The notes beneath the pieces are model-generated. The model saw only the letters and a program-made list of their open reading frames with translations. It searched no databases and was not told the DNA's origin. Of a DNA stretch of 64,000 nucleotides, positions 30,722 to 40,995 are shown one piece after another. The position numbers and the translations under genes are program-made. The first letter of the stretch is position 1. The number at the start of each line of letters is the position of its first letter. This DNA is from Saprospiraceae bacterium (GTDB lineage Bacteria > Bacteroidota > Bacteroidia > Chitinophagales > Saprospiraceae): positions 62,001 to 126,000 of the forward strand of contig JADKAS010000002.1 of assembly GCA_016715245.1 (NCBI GenBank), written 5' to 3'.

Positions 30722-32668
30722 TTATTCTTTGATAAATTTGGAGGAAAAGACTTGTTTCCCATATTGTTGAACATTAATATAATAAATTCCTGAAGGTAGG
30801 TGAGCAACCTGAAAATTATGTGAAGTCGAAATTACCGGAGATGTTATAATCTTTTTTCCTTCCGTGTTAATGATACTTATTTCCATAGAATCATACTCAT
30901 TTATGTCCATTTTGACAGTCAATAAATCCTTTGTTGGGTTTGGATAAACTGATATTTGAGATCCTTCAAAGGATTCCGTTCCTGAAAGTATTATATCTTC
31001 TTGTAATACGCTGCTTTTAGCAACAAGCCACAAGTCAGGATCAAATTCCACTGATTCCACCATAAAATCCGGATTGACGACAAAAATCTGATTATTTTCT
31101 GTGTTTTCAAGCCTGACCATCATTTCTTTTCCTTGTCCTTTTAACCTGACAGGAACAGGCATTTCAAAAAATGAAACGGATTCATGTGATGGTGTCTGCT
31201 CTATTTTGATCAGCAATCTGTCTGCCTCCTGATCCCAGATTATTTTATAATTCGGAAATCCCTGACCTTTGAACCAATCATCAAAAAATTCCTGAAGGGA
31301 TTGGCCTGAAATATTTTCGAGGTGTTGCTGCAAATTTTCTGTAACTGCATATCTATAAGAATGTGCCGTAAGATAGTTTCTCAGGCCTTTAAAAAACATT
31401 TCATCTCCAAGTTTCCATCTCAACATATGCAAAAGGTAAGAACCTTTGTTATAACTAAGCCTTCCACTAAAAATTCGGTTTACGCTGGAAGTGTTGTCTA
31501 CTTTGACAGAACCACCATTATTTGAAGTAATCGAATTTACTTTTGCAGATTTCCAATTTTGCCAGGCAAAATCTGATTCAAATCTTTCACGTGTCAATCC
31601 TTCGAGATAGGTAGCAAATCCTTCATTAAGCCATATATCTTCCCAATTGCCACAAGTGACAAAATCTCCGAACCATTGGTGCGCTAATTCATGTGCCAAA
31701 AGCCCCCAGTCAAAATTGGAAACAAAACTCATTGTCTGATGTTCCATTCCACCTCCCCAACCAAACTGAGCGTGACCATACTTTTCTTTTTTAAATGGGT
31801 AGGCTACAAACAAACTGTCAAAAAACTGAAGTGCAGCCACATTGTCGGCAGTTCCTGTTTTTGCTTCATTCAGGTTTTCAGGGTATACAAAATTCAACAT
31901 CGGCATCGTAGATCCATCAAAAAAAACTACTTCATCCGTATAGGATTCGTAATTGGTAACAGCAAAAGCAACAAGGTAAGGTGTAATAGGATACCTGTGT
32001 TTCCAATGGTATAAAGCCCATCCGTTCCCCAATTTTTTTTCTACTTCCAACGATCCGTTTCCGGCCGCTTTATATTTTTCAGGCGTAGTAATCAGGATAT
32101 CAATACTGTCGATTTTGTCATCCAGTCCGTTTTTACAAGGCCACCAGTCTTGAGCGCCAAAGGGTTCGGACAAGGTCCATAATATCGGTTCACCTCCATG
32201 CGAACTTTGAATAAAAGAGCCAAAACCTCCTGACGGTGGTGTTCCGTGGTAGGTAATGGAAAGACTGTCTATACTTTGTGTAGTTAAGGCACCCGGTAAT
32301 TGAATTGTCAGTACATAGGATGATGGTTGAGAAAATGACAGTTTATTTCCATGAAACACTATACTATCTACAATGAGGGCACGTGAAAAATCAAAATTTA
32401 TTTCTGTAAATCCGTCAGATAAAACCTTAAAATAAGGAGTTACCGTTCCTTTTATGGCTTTTACGGCAGGGTCAATTTCCCATTCGAAGCGGTAATAAGT
32501 AAGATCGTAATCAGCCGTGAGCAGAGAACTCCTTATATGATTAAAAGGATAAAACTTTTTAGCAGTAAGTGCCTTGCTGCAATATTCATGTTGATGATAT
32601 TCCTGTTGTGCCTGAATCTGATAAGACATAAGAAGAAATAAAAAAAATGAAATAAATCCTGACTTCAT
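30722..32668 (-). CDS. Secreted M1-family aminopeptidase with T9SS sorting domain
   Basis: Start chosen at 32668, where a clear signal peptide begins (MKSGFISFFLFLLMSYQIQA); an upstream frame reaches 32737. The peptidase domain shows the exopeptidase motif variant GGGMEHQ and the zinc-binding HELAHQWFGDFVTCGNWEDI with the third ligand in NEGFATY. An N-terminal M1 beta domain precedes it. The C-terminal ~80 residues are a T9SS type A sorting domain (SVYPNPTKDLLTVKM ... GIYYINVQ...KFIKE), so the enzyme is exported to the cell surface or medium, where it would trim peptides from the N-terminus. Single gene with its own terminator. Confidence 0.93.
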   Translation of the reverse strand: MKSGFISFFLFLLMSYQIQAQQEYHQHEYCSKALTAKKFYPFNHIRSSLLTADYDLTYYRFEWEIDPAVKAIKGTVTPYFKVLSDGFTEINFDFSRALIVDSIVFHGNKLSFSQPSSYVLTIQLPGALTTQSIDSLSITYHGTPPSGGFGSFIQSSHGGEPILWTLSEPFGAQDWWPCKNGLDDKIDSIDILITTPEKYKAAGNGSLEVEKKLGNGWALYHWKHRYPITPYLVAFAVTNYESYTDEVVFFDGSTMPMLNFVYPENLNEAKTGTADNVAALQFFDSLFVAYPFKKEKYGHAQFGWGGGMEHQTMSFVSNFDWGLLAHELAHQWFGDFVTCGNWEDIWLNEGFATYLEGLTRERFESDFAWQNWKSAKVNSITSNNGGSVKVDNTSSVNRIFSGRLSYNKGSYLLHMLRWKLGDEMFFKGLRNYLTAHSYRYAVTENLQQHLENISGQSLQEFFDDWFKGQGFPNYKIIWDQEADRLLIKIEQTPSHESVSFFEMPVPVRLKGQGKEMMVRLENTENNQIFVVNPDFMVESVEFDPDLWLVAKSSVLQEDIILSGTESFEGSQISVYPNPTKDLLTVKMDINEYDSMEISIINTEGKKIITSPVISTSHNFQVAHLPSGIYYINVQQYGKQVFSSKFIKE

Positions 32669-32833
32669 ATGATTGTTTTTTAGCATTGTAAATATAGTAT
32701 TAATACAAATAGAATTTATATTGTGTTGTAAAATCATTTTTATAAAAATATATCTAAAGATATGTAATATCCGATTATTGATGAAGTAATAAAGTATTTT
32801 TCCTCAACTACATGTAGGTATTAAAATTTAATA

Positions 32834-33280
32834 TCAGTTTAGTTGCTTAATGGATTTATAAAGGCCGGTCAATATGATACAACAAGCAGCTATGATTGCC
32901 AGAGCGAGAGAAATTAGTAAAAACGAAATGATTCCTTCAACCAAAGATGTTCCTTCTTTTCCCCCTGCTATAGGCATCATTTTTCCGGCTCCAGTTATGG
33001 CGGCAAATGTTACCGCAGTAAAATTGGAAAATGATGCGTAAATGGTTAACCAGAAAGCTGCTTTAAGCCATTGGGGATTTACTAAAATTTTATTCCAGAT
33101 CAATCCGAGAATTAACAAAAACATACCATTCATTGTACCTTCCAGATGTGCAGAAAGGCCCATTCTCGCATTTGCCATAACAGGTATACATAAACCGATT
33201 ATAAGCCCCGAAAAAAATAAAAATGTTCCCAGAAACATGAGCCAATCAGCATATTTTTTTGGTTCAATATAATTTGCCAT
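32834..33280 (-). CDS. Small four-helix membrane protein of the HabA/StyC-like isomerase type (tentative)
   Basis: A 148-residue integral membrane protein with four hydrophobic segments. The segment GLSAHLEGTMNGMFLLILGL near residue 40-60 resembles the AH-x(2)-G-x-(M/L)NG core of hydroxylaminobenzene mutase HabA and styrene-oxide isomerase StyC, and a GAGKMMPIAGG loop follows. These enzymes rearrange hydrophobic substrates in the membrane. The assignment rests on motif memory only, and the substrate is unknown. It lies 147 nt downstream of the TPR lipoprotein gene on the same strand. Confidence 0.55.
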   Translation of the reverse strand: MANYIEPKKYADWLMFLGTFLFFSGLIIGLCIPVMANARMGLSAHLEGTMNGMFLLILGLIWNKILVNPQWLKAAFWLTIYASFSNFTAVTFAAITGAGKMMPIAGGKEGTSLVEGIISFLLISLALAIIAACCIILTGLYKSIKQLN

Positions 33281-33427
33281 TTTGTTTTGATTTAGTTTTG
33301 GATTAATTGAAGATGGATAGTAAGTAAAGTAATTGTAAGTTTATTACACATAGAATTTACAAAATGAATAAACTCAAAATTTATGAAAGATACGAAATTA
33401 GTTTTATGTGTTGCTTTTACTTTTACA

Positions 33428-35236
33428 TCAATGTTCATTATCAGGTGCATCCAATTTTTTAAACCATCTCCTGATAAATTCAAAATTAAAAGAAAACAGA
33501 TTGCCCTCTGCCTGTCGCCTGGCAATAAGAAATTTGATCAACTGTTTTTCTACTATATGGTGCAAAGGAAGTAAAATGGAAATCAAAGTTACTTTAATGG
33601 CAAATATTTTCCAGGGAGTATGATGGGTAATTTCATGTACTACTGAGTCAATCCGCAGAATACTGAATTCGAATATAAATATAACCCCCATGTATCCTAC
33701 TACACGAATAAACCAAATGGGTACTTTAAAACGTACGGAGATAAGAAGAATTAACATCAAAGAAATACAGAAAATAGAAATCAAATTGTATTGGCCCTGA
33801 TGCAATTTTTCTTCATAAAGCTCAACTAATCTTTTGTTTTCTTCCATTATTTTTTGTTCCGTTTCTATTTCAATTTTAAAAACATCCTGATCCATGGAAG
33901 CCAGGGATTTATCCGCTAATAATTTGTGGTAATTGTTTAGAAAATAGTATGCTTTTTCATAATTTTTTCTTTTAGAAAAATAGTCTTCAGCCGCTTTGGA
34001 AGAAGTAATCTCATACATTTCATTTTTTGCGATTCTGGCATTATCAATGGCTTTTATATAGTGGATTTCAGCATTATTGGTATCATTGTTTCTTGATAAA
34101 AACTGTGCATATTGAAGGTGAATTATACTCTCTCGGTTTTCTTGTCCCGGCTTTTTATCCAATTCTGAAATAGCCTTTTCATAAGCTTCTTTTGCTTTTA
34201 AAATCTGACCATCTTCTTCGTTTACGAAAGCGTAAAATATATAATAGATATAGGGCGAGTGAACTTTTAAATCGTCTAATTCCTCTTCATCAATAGATTG
34301 AAAATACGTTTTTAATTCTTTAATTCGATTGGAACTAATCAAGGTTGTTCTCAAAAAAGCGGTAGAGTATTCGTACAATCTCAGGCATTTATTTTTTTTT
34401 GAGAATGTAATTATTTCCTGGATTTTCTCAATTTCAAATAACTGGTTATCGTTTATGATATTCGTAAGATGATGATAATGTAATTCAGAATGAAAGTATT
34501 GAATAGAATCCATTAAAATTTTTGGTTGATACAATTTCATTTCCTGAATTTTGTAATCCAGGGCATTTTTGTACATAAAATGGTTCTTGTAAAACTTGCT
34601 TAAAGAAGACAGGATTTGTATGTGAATATCGACTCTGGGGGAATTCGAAATCGATGAAAGAGAATTAAATAAATGACTGATCGCCAGTTTATAATTACCG
34701 TTTAATTCAGAAGCTTCTCCCATGGTCAATGAAGCCACCGCTTTTGTTTCCGGAATGGGATGTTTTGAGGTCATCTCCTGAAGTCTGGAGGCAAATTCCA
34801 TACATTTTTGTACATTTTTAGTCTCCCTGTTAAAGAGGAATAAAGCATATGTCAAATTCCAATCAATAGAAAAATCATGTTTAGTAAATAGTAACTCTTC
34901 GGCTTGTTTTGCGTATTTTTCTGAATGAAGTGAGTTATGTAATACATCAGGAAGTAAAAAAAAATCTGTGTAATACTGTTTCATGTTTACAGTATTCCTG
35001 GTCAGAATACCATCCTGTATTTTTGCAGCTAAAATGGAATCAGTACTTTTAAAATCTTGTAAAAAAACAACTTTGTGATATAAATCAGCGTAAAGAGAAT
35101 CTTTTTGGTTTATATGAGATTCCCCGCCGATTCGGATAAAATCAGATTTTTTAACCTTAGCCGAGTCTGGTTTGCAGGAAAAACCTACCACCAATATAAA
35201 ACTGTAGAATATTAATTTATAAAAATAATTAATCAT
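33428..35236 (-). CDS. TPR-repeat lipoprotein with C-terminal membrane helices
   Basis: The first 21 residues form a lipoprotein signal ending in the lipobox VGFSC. The body (residues ~100-440) is helical, with TPR-like units such as YAKQAEELL, AKEAYEKAISEL and EIHYIKAIDNARIAK. Near the C-terminus there are three or four hydrophobic segments (ISIFCISLMLILLISV, VGYMGVIFIFEFSIL, KVTLISILLPLHHIV). The architecture resembles the sensory part of Bacteroidetes TPR regulators, but no DNA-binding or kinase domain follows the helices. The start codon lies 8 nt from a promoter box in the inverted repeat at 35243-35273. Function unknown. Confidence 0.65.
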   Translation of the reverse strand: MINYFYKLIFYSFILVVGFSCKPDSAKVKKSDFIRIGGESHINQKDSLYADLYHKVVFLQDFKSTDSILAAKIQDGILTRNTVNMKQYYTDFFLLPDVLHNSLHSEKYAKQAEELLFTKHDFSIDWNLTYALFLFNRETKNVQKCMEFASRLQEMTSKHPIPETKAVASLTMGEASELNGNYKLAISHLFNSLSSISNSPRVDIHIQILSSLSKFYKNHFMYKNALDYKIQEMKLYQPKILMDSIQYFHSELHYHHLTNIINDNQLFEIEKIQEIITFSKKNKCLRLYEYSTAFLRTTLISSNRIKELKTYFQSIDEEELDDLKVHSPYIYYIFYAFVNEEDGQILKAKEAYEKAISELDKKPGQENRESIIHLQYAQFLSRNNDTNNAEIHYIKAIDNARIAKNEMYEITSSKAAEDYFSKRKNYEKAYYFLNNYHKLLADKSLASMDQDVFKIEIETEQKIMEENKRLVELYEEKLHQGQYNLISIFCISLMLILLISVRFKVPIWFIRVVGYMGVIFIFEFSILRIDSVVHEITHHTPWKIFAIKVTLISILLPLHHIVEKQLIKFLIARRQAEGNLFSFNFEFIRRWFKKLDAPDNEH

Positions 35237-35242
35237 AATAAT

Positions 35243-35273
35243 GCAAATGTAAAGAAATTTAATTTACATTTGC
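35243..35273. promoter_or_regulatory. Perfect inverted repeat carrying divergent -7 boxes
   Basis: GCAAATGTAAA and TTTACATTTGC are perfect reverse complements separated by 9 nt. The right arm contains TACATTTG (35265-35272) for the plus-strand gene at 35314; the left arm contains the same box on the minus strand (35251-35244) for the gene starting at 35236. No clear -33 TTG is seen for either. It may be a divergent promoter pair, an operator, or both. Confidence 0.6.
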
Positions 35274-35313
35274 TTTAAGTATATGTAATTTTTAACCCGT
35301 AAATTTAATAATC

Positions 35314-35793
35314 ATGGAAAAATATTTGTATGGCGTAATTGGGATCATTGTTGGTTTTATTATTTGTTATTTTATTCGCAAAGATTGGGATGGAGGAGAT
35401 AGCGTTTTTAAATGTCCGAATGATGAAATAATGGTGCAATATTGTGTGAAAAATTCAGATGTAGGATTACCTGAAGATCCAGGAATTGATGTTACCATGA
35501 AAGGGTATTATCAAAATGCAGCGAATAACGGAAATAACGTAGGGTTTAGTTTGGACAGACAACTTATATTGAATTTGGCAGCGTATCTTCATCCGAGTAC
35601 TTCAAGTGCAGGCATAAGAGTATATCCTGGAGAGGATAACACTAATAAATATGTACTCATCAAGCCCATAACGGCAGATGGAGTAGAAATTGCGAATTTT
35701 GGTCGTATTATAGATGTGACCAATTTATATTATGGGCTTGGCGGTCCTTGTCCGGACTGGTGTAATAATACTGGAAGGATTATTACGCAATAA
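35314..35793 (+). CDS. Small membrane-anchored protein of unknown function
   Basis: 159 residues. One N-terminal membrane helix (YGVIGIIVGFIICYFI) is followed by RKDWDGGD and a soluble domain of about 130 residues with four cysteines (CPNDE, QYC, PCPDWC) that could form disulphides. Aromatic and glycine-rich stretches suggest a beta fold. I do not recognise the family. It is divergent from the TPR lipoprotein gene and shares the inverted-repeat promoter region with it, which suggests the two are co-regulated. Confidence 0.6.
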   Translation: MEKYLYGVIGIIVGFIICYFIRKDWDGGDSVFKCPNDEIMVQYCVKNSDVGLPEDPGIDVTMKGYYQNAANNGNNVGFSLDRQLILNLAAYLHPSTSSAGIRVYPGEDNTNKYVLIKPITADGVEIANFGRIIDVTNLYYGLGGPCPDWCNNTGRIITQ

Positions 35794-35869
35794 TTTTTAG
35801 CCTTTTATTTACAAGGACGAATAACTATTTTTTTATTTTAACATCCAGAGGGTGAGGTAAATGATTTTT

Positions 35870-36976
35870 TTACACCCCTTCTTCAAAAGTGCCGTCAGCG
35901 TGTCTGGCAAATCTGGCCAGGCCCCTGTCGTGTACTTTGTCATAGCGGTCCCACGGCCATCCTCCGAACTGCGTTTTGTGATAATCGTCAAAAGCCTGTT
36001 GTATTTCAGCTTTGGTATTCATCACAAATGGTCCGTATTGCATGACTTGTTCTCCGATAGGTTTTCCCTGTAATACAAGAATTTTTGTTTTTTCATTGCC
36101 GGCTTTCAGGACAATATCCAAACCTGAATCGACTTCTATTGCGTGGTAAGATTTGACGGCGGTTCCGCTTACCGACAATACATCACCTTCGTAAAAATAC
36201 AACATTCTGTTGAGGCCATCACCGGCACCCGGTAGAGTAAAAGTGGCACCTGCTTCCATTTGAATATTTAAGATTGACACCTCATTGTCCGGATGGGCTG
36301 CCCATGACCCCGGCGGAGGTGAAGGTGCTTTATGGTTGAGCAAGTTACCTGCGATAACTTCCACCATGGTTTTTTTACCGGAGGAATCTTCACTTTCGTG
36401 TTTCGGTATACGGCTTCCCCACAACATTTTAAAATGGGGTTCTGTCATTTTATTTTTTGCGGGAAGATTAAGCCATATCTGAAACAATTCCAGCGGATTT
36501 TTTTCATTTTCTTTGATCAGAGGAAACATTTCTGAATGCTGTACACCTTTTCCGGCTGTCATCCACTGCACGTCTCCTTCTCCGTATCGTCCCGCTGCTC
36601 CCAATGAATCCGCGTGATCTACAAGGCCTTTTCTGACGACGGTAATGGTCTCAAAACCACGGTGAGGGTGACCCGGAAAACCCGGAACTTCCGTACCGTG
36701 ATACATACGGAAGCCATCTTTGATGATAAAATCATCTCCAAGACTTCTTCCTTTCAGAAAATCATTCTGAGGACCCATTTTTTCGTTACCTTCAGGAAAA
36801 TCATCTTCATGGTGAACACAAAATAAAAACGGGTCCATGGTATCCCACTGGAACCCCATTGGTTTAATACTCTTTATCAATTTTTTTTCATTTATTTCTG
36901 ATGAGGAAGAAGACAACGTTAGCGTACCTGCCAGACCTAACGTCACTCTTTTAAAAAAATCCCTTCTGCTTTTCAT
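35870..36976 (-). CDS. Pirin-family bicupin with twin-arginine-like leader
   Basis: Start set at 36976 (MKSRRDFFKRVTLGLAGTLTL), which gives a twin-arginine-type leader; the open frame extends to 37147 but overlaps the preceding gene's end. The body is a two-cupin pirin: the N-terminal metal-binding part (HPHRGFETITVV) and the segment GEGDVQWMTAGKGVQHSEM are typical, and the C-terminal cupin ends with GGWPWDRY. Pirins bind iron and some oxidise quercetin; here the enzyme role is unknown. A Tat leader is unusual for pirins and hints at export. It lies downstream of the LytTR regulator. Confidence 0.8.
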   Translation of the reverse strand: MKSRRDFFKRVTLGLAGTLTLSSSSSEINEKKLIKSIKPMGFQWDTMDPFLFCVHHEDDFPEGNEKMGPQNDFLKGRSLGDDFIIKDGFRMYHGTEVPGFPGHPHRGFETITVVRKGLVDHADSLGAAGRYGEGDVQWMTAGKGVQHSEMFPLIKENEKNPLELFQIWLNLPAKNKMTEPHFKMLWGSRIPKHESEDSSGKKTMVEVIAGNLLNHKAPSPPPGSWAAHPDNEVSILNIQMEAGATFTLPGAGDGLNRMLYFYEGDVLSVSGTAVKSYHAIEVDSGLDIVLKAGNEKTKILVLQGKPIGEQVMQYGPFVMNTKAEIQQAFDDYHKTQFGGWPWDRYDKVHDRGLARFARHADGTFEEGV

Positions 36977-37143
36977 CTGTTTTGTTTTTACGTTTGACCC
37001 GAAAGGATCATCATTAAAGATTTTTTTTAAAAAATACAAATGAAGGTATTTCCTACATCCTGTATTGATGTTTGTGGTAACAAATAATTTTAAGTTTGGT
37101 TGAAAATTTTGTCGTATATTATAACTTTTTAAAAGAAAATAAT

Positions 37144-37872
37144 TCACTTTGTCAATCTGTCCAACACTTCCTGCCGTTTGCTTCTGGCCACAGGTATGCG
37201 TATGTCATCGGACAGTATAATTTCAAGAGCGTCACCCCGCACCAGCTTTCGGATGAAAATTTCCTGAATCAACCATGACGTGTGCGGGCGGAAAAATCCC
37301 GGATTATTTAATAATTCCTCTATATCGCGCAAAGTTTTGGATAAGAGATATGGTTTTTCCATTCCTTTACAATATACCCGGCAATAGCTGCCATCTGCTT
37401 CGCAACAAATGATGTCTTTGACCTGAACAAAAATGATTTCATTTCCGATGGGCAGCAAAATTTTGTCGGGAACTTTGGTATGACTCAGGTACTGCAGGTG
37501 GTTTATTTTTTCAGGAGATAAAGCGGTTGAAGATTTTTTGACAGCTGTTATCAATTCATCTTTATCTATGGGTTTGAGAAGATAGTCAACGGCATTAAAT
37601 CGAAAAGCTTTAATGGCATATTGGTCATAGGCCGTCGTAAATACAATTCGTGATGATATATTGCCCAATTGAAGCAATAGATCAAAACCATTTAACCGGG
37701 GCATTTCGATATCCAAAAAAATGATATCCGGTTGGTTTTTTATCAGGTATTCCTTTGCCAATAAAACATTATTAAATATAGCCTCAATACGTACTTCAGG
37801 ACAGTGTTTTGTCAATAATATATTGATTACATCAGAACAATATACTTCATCATCTATGATTACAGCTGTCAT
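37144..37872 (-). CDS. LytTR-family response regulator
   Basis: 242 residues. The receiver domain has the acidic pair (IIDDE), the phospho-acceptor Asp in FLDIEMPRLNG, the Thr of FTTAYD and the Lys in LLKPIDKDEL. The C-terminal LytTR DNA-binding domain spans about residues 140-240 (EADGSYCRVYCKG, FFRPHTSWLI, RSKRQEVLDRL). It lies 12 nt downstream of the sensor kinase gene, so it is the cognate partner. Targets are not evident in the window. Confidence 0.93.
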   Translation of the reverse strand: MTAVIIDDEVYCSDVINILLTKHCPEVRIEAIFNNVLLAKEYLIKNQPDIIFLDIEMPRLNGFDLLLQLGNISSRIVFTTAYDQYAIKAFRFNAVDYLLKPIDKDELITAVKKSSTALSPEKINHLQYLSHTKVPDKILLPIGNEIIFVQVKDIICCEADGSYCRVYCKGMEKPYLLSKTLRDIEELLNNPGFFRPHTSWLIQEIFIRKLVRGDALEIILSDDIRIPVARSKRQEVLDRLTK

Positions 37873-37884
37873 GATTTTTAAGAT

Positions 37885-40800
37885 TTAAGAATAAATTTGA
37901 ATTTTTACTTTGGTACCAGAAGCTTGTTTTTGTGCATCATACATATCTTCTATAAAAACTTCTGTTTTAATACCTTTTATTTTTTCCATAAGTTTTAATC
38001 TTTCTTCTGTCAGGGTTATGCCATGAGATTTTTGTTTATTGCCATCTTTGCTTTTTATCTCCCGGGCTTTCTGACGACCAATGCCATTGTCAGATATTTC
38101 GATAGAAATAATATCATCCATCTTATATATTTGAATGAAAAGTTTTTTCTGACCGTAAGCAGGGGCTTGCATGAGGCCATGCCAGATGGCATTTTCAACA
38201 AAAGGTTGCAATATTAATGGCGGTAATAACACTGTTTCTAATCGAACACCCGGATCTATATTAATTTTCCATTCAAAACTATCCTGAAAGCGCATTGATT
38301 CCATCTCAATGTAGAGTTTTAATGCATCCAGTTCTTTGTCTAATGTAATAAAGTCTTCACGACTTCCATCAAGTATCAACCTGATGAGACGTGAAAATTT
38401 TGTAAGGTATTCTGATGCCGCATCGGTTTCATGGACAAGGATAAAACGATTGATTGAGTTGAGACAATTGAAGATAAAATGAGGATTCATCTGGGCGCGG
38501 AGAGCTGTCATTTCAATTTCTGAGATTCGTTGTTTCAACAGATTTTTTTCTGCTTCCTCTTTTCTGATCGAAGTTATTCGTTTTTTATATACCAAGAATG
38601 TCAGCCCTGTTAAAAAAAGTGAAACAAACGTATAAAACCAGGCGGTTTTCCACCAGGGAGGAATGATAACCACGGTAAGGGTAAACAGATTTTTCTGATC
38701 ATATTTATTTCCCACCTGGATGAGATAGGTTCCAGGTGAGAGGTTGTACAAACTGATTATATTGTTTTCGAGGGACTGCCAGCTCCGACCATTTATTCTG
38801 TATTGGTAAGCCGGATGATTCAGTCCTTTATTTCCCATATTACCAAATAAAAATACAAAATTATTTTGGTCAAAAGGAAGGGTAAATAAAGAGTCATTGG
38901 GTATGATTTTTCCGGACAGTTTAGCTTCTTTCAGATAAATTTTAGTGGTGGTTTTTTGTTCTGCAAAAACATTTCTGTCGAAGGTAATCATTTGTTCCGG
39001 ATACAGATTTTGTGTGATATTGCCCTCAGGGTCAGGAAATATCCGGTATGTAAATAATCTATTGTCCGCTTCATTTTCAAATGAAAAAAACCTTTCTTTT
39101 GTATAATCAAAGGCCATCAGTCCTGATTCTGATGTAAACCAATACATTCCATCACAGATCAATCCATATTTGACTGCATCACTTTGCAGACCATCGAGCG
39201 TGGTATATATTTTCGGAACCATGTCCATGCTGTTGATTCGCAAAATACCGCGGTTGGCAATCAATAAAAACACATTGCCGCGATCGTCTCCTGATATATC
39301 ATAAATAAATCCTTTTGAGTTCGGGCAAGATGGGAAAGCGAATAATTTTTATAGGCTCGGGATGTAGGATCAATGATATAAAGACCATTTTTTTCAGATG
39401 CCAGCCACAATTTTTCGGTAGCTTTATCATAGTATAATACGCTGAAATTTTCGTCACGAATGCCGCAATCAAAATACTCTAACCGGGCTTCCCCTTTTTT
39501 TAAGTAAAAGATTCCTTTATTGCGTTCTCTGACATAAATATTTCCTCTTGCATCTTCTGTAAAATTCCTGAATTCCGTTTGTTTTTCATTTTGTTCACCG
39601 GATAATAACCGAACTGAATTGTCTGACATATTCCATTTATACACCTTTTTACTGGTAGAAAAATAATGATCTCCGCTACCGGAAGTGTAATATAGCTGTA
39701 AATTGCCAAGAACGGAATTTCCGTTTTTTTCAGTCAGTAAAATGCAACCTTTGTTCTCACACGAATAGATGGCGTTTTTGTCCCAATCGCCGGTCAATAT
39801 TTTCCATCAGGTGTTATATAACTGTGGTTATTTAAAACATTTTCAGGCAATGGAATTTTTGTTTTTTTAATCAGTGGATTTTTTTTTGACAAGTGTAAAA
39901 ATGGCTGATTTCCTGTTGCTGTAATATAGATTTCATCCCCTGATCTCAAAATGCGCGAGAAACCACCGGAAATTTGTTTTGTTAATTTATCTCTCCATTG
40001 AAAAAGTTTCCATTCCCTGGTTTTGATATGAAATAAAAAAATATTATCCATTCTGGTCATCATCATTGTATGTTCGTCATACCTGTCAATATCTGAAATA
40101 AAATCAGAAATACTTTTTTCTCTGGGTGGACAAGAGAAGTGAAACCATTGATGGGTTTTCGGATCAAAGGTGTAAAAACACTGGTCATAGGTTCCTATCC
40201 AGAGCACTCCGTTTTTATCAATATGATGCAATACGAAGGCAAAGTAGTCCTCTATTTTCGGATTAGGATAGTAGGTAAAAGTTTTGGTTGGGGTGTGCAC
40301 TGAAAAAAGCCCGTATACCGTCATAAGCCACAATTCTGTTTCCGATTTTTTTATGACACTCTGGGTGATGCTGTTCCTTTTTTCTTCTTTGATGATACCT
40401 TTCTTTAAAGCGTAATCATACCAGCCACTTTTTTCAAATTGTTGGGTTTCCGGATTAAAAATCAAAACATCGTAATATCCCCCAATCCAAATTCTTCCTG
40501 CATGATCTTCTGCCATGTCCGTGTAGCTGATTCCCGGAACGGGCATGACTGAAGTGTCGGTATAATAATTTTGAAAGGTTTGTTTTTTGTGATCAAATAG
40601 ACTAAGTCCATCGTCGGTATTTATCCAAAGCCGGCCTTTACGGTCTTCAAGTATGCCATTGCAGCTGCTATTGGCTATCGAATGGACGTCATCAGGACGG
40701 TGCCGGAAAATATAGAATGAATTTCCGTCAAACCTATTCAGACCTTTGTCAGTGGTAACCCATAAAAAACCGGCTTTATCTTGATACAAATTTCGGCACA

Positions 40801-40930
40801 ATTCTGAACTCAGCCCATCTTTTTGAGTATATATACTGGCCTGGTATTCAGTTTGGGCAAATACATGTATTTGTAACCCTAAAATAAGGATGGTTGTAAC
40901 AAATCGGGACCAACAGTTTTGGCAGAACAT
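37885..40930 (-). CDS. Two-component propeller sensor histidine kinase, LytS type (two frameshifts)
   Basis: Three frames form one gene of about 1,015 codons. N-terminal signal peptide (LILGLQIHVFAQ), then seven-bladed propeller repeats (GLSSELCRNLYQDKAGFLWV, GILEDRKGRLWINTDDGLS), a Y_Y_Y domain (YQYRINGRSWQSL), one membrane helix (FYTFVSLFLTGLTFLVY) and a LytS-type kinase (QMNPHFIFNCLNSI, phospho-His here, then FVENAIWHG). Each join needs one extra A: at 39800-39803 the frame reads PDGKILTGDWDKNA, and at 39313-39316 it reads ARTQKGFIYDISGDDRGN. The unit senses an extracellular signal, possibly a glycan, and phosphorylates the LytTR regulator downstream. Confidence 0.9.
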
Positions 40931-40995
40931 CTGAATGTTTAGAATAAAATATCAAAGGGGGAAATTACGCGATATTTTGGAATATAGGTTGATAT

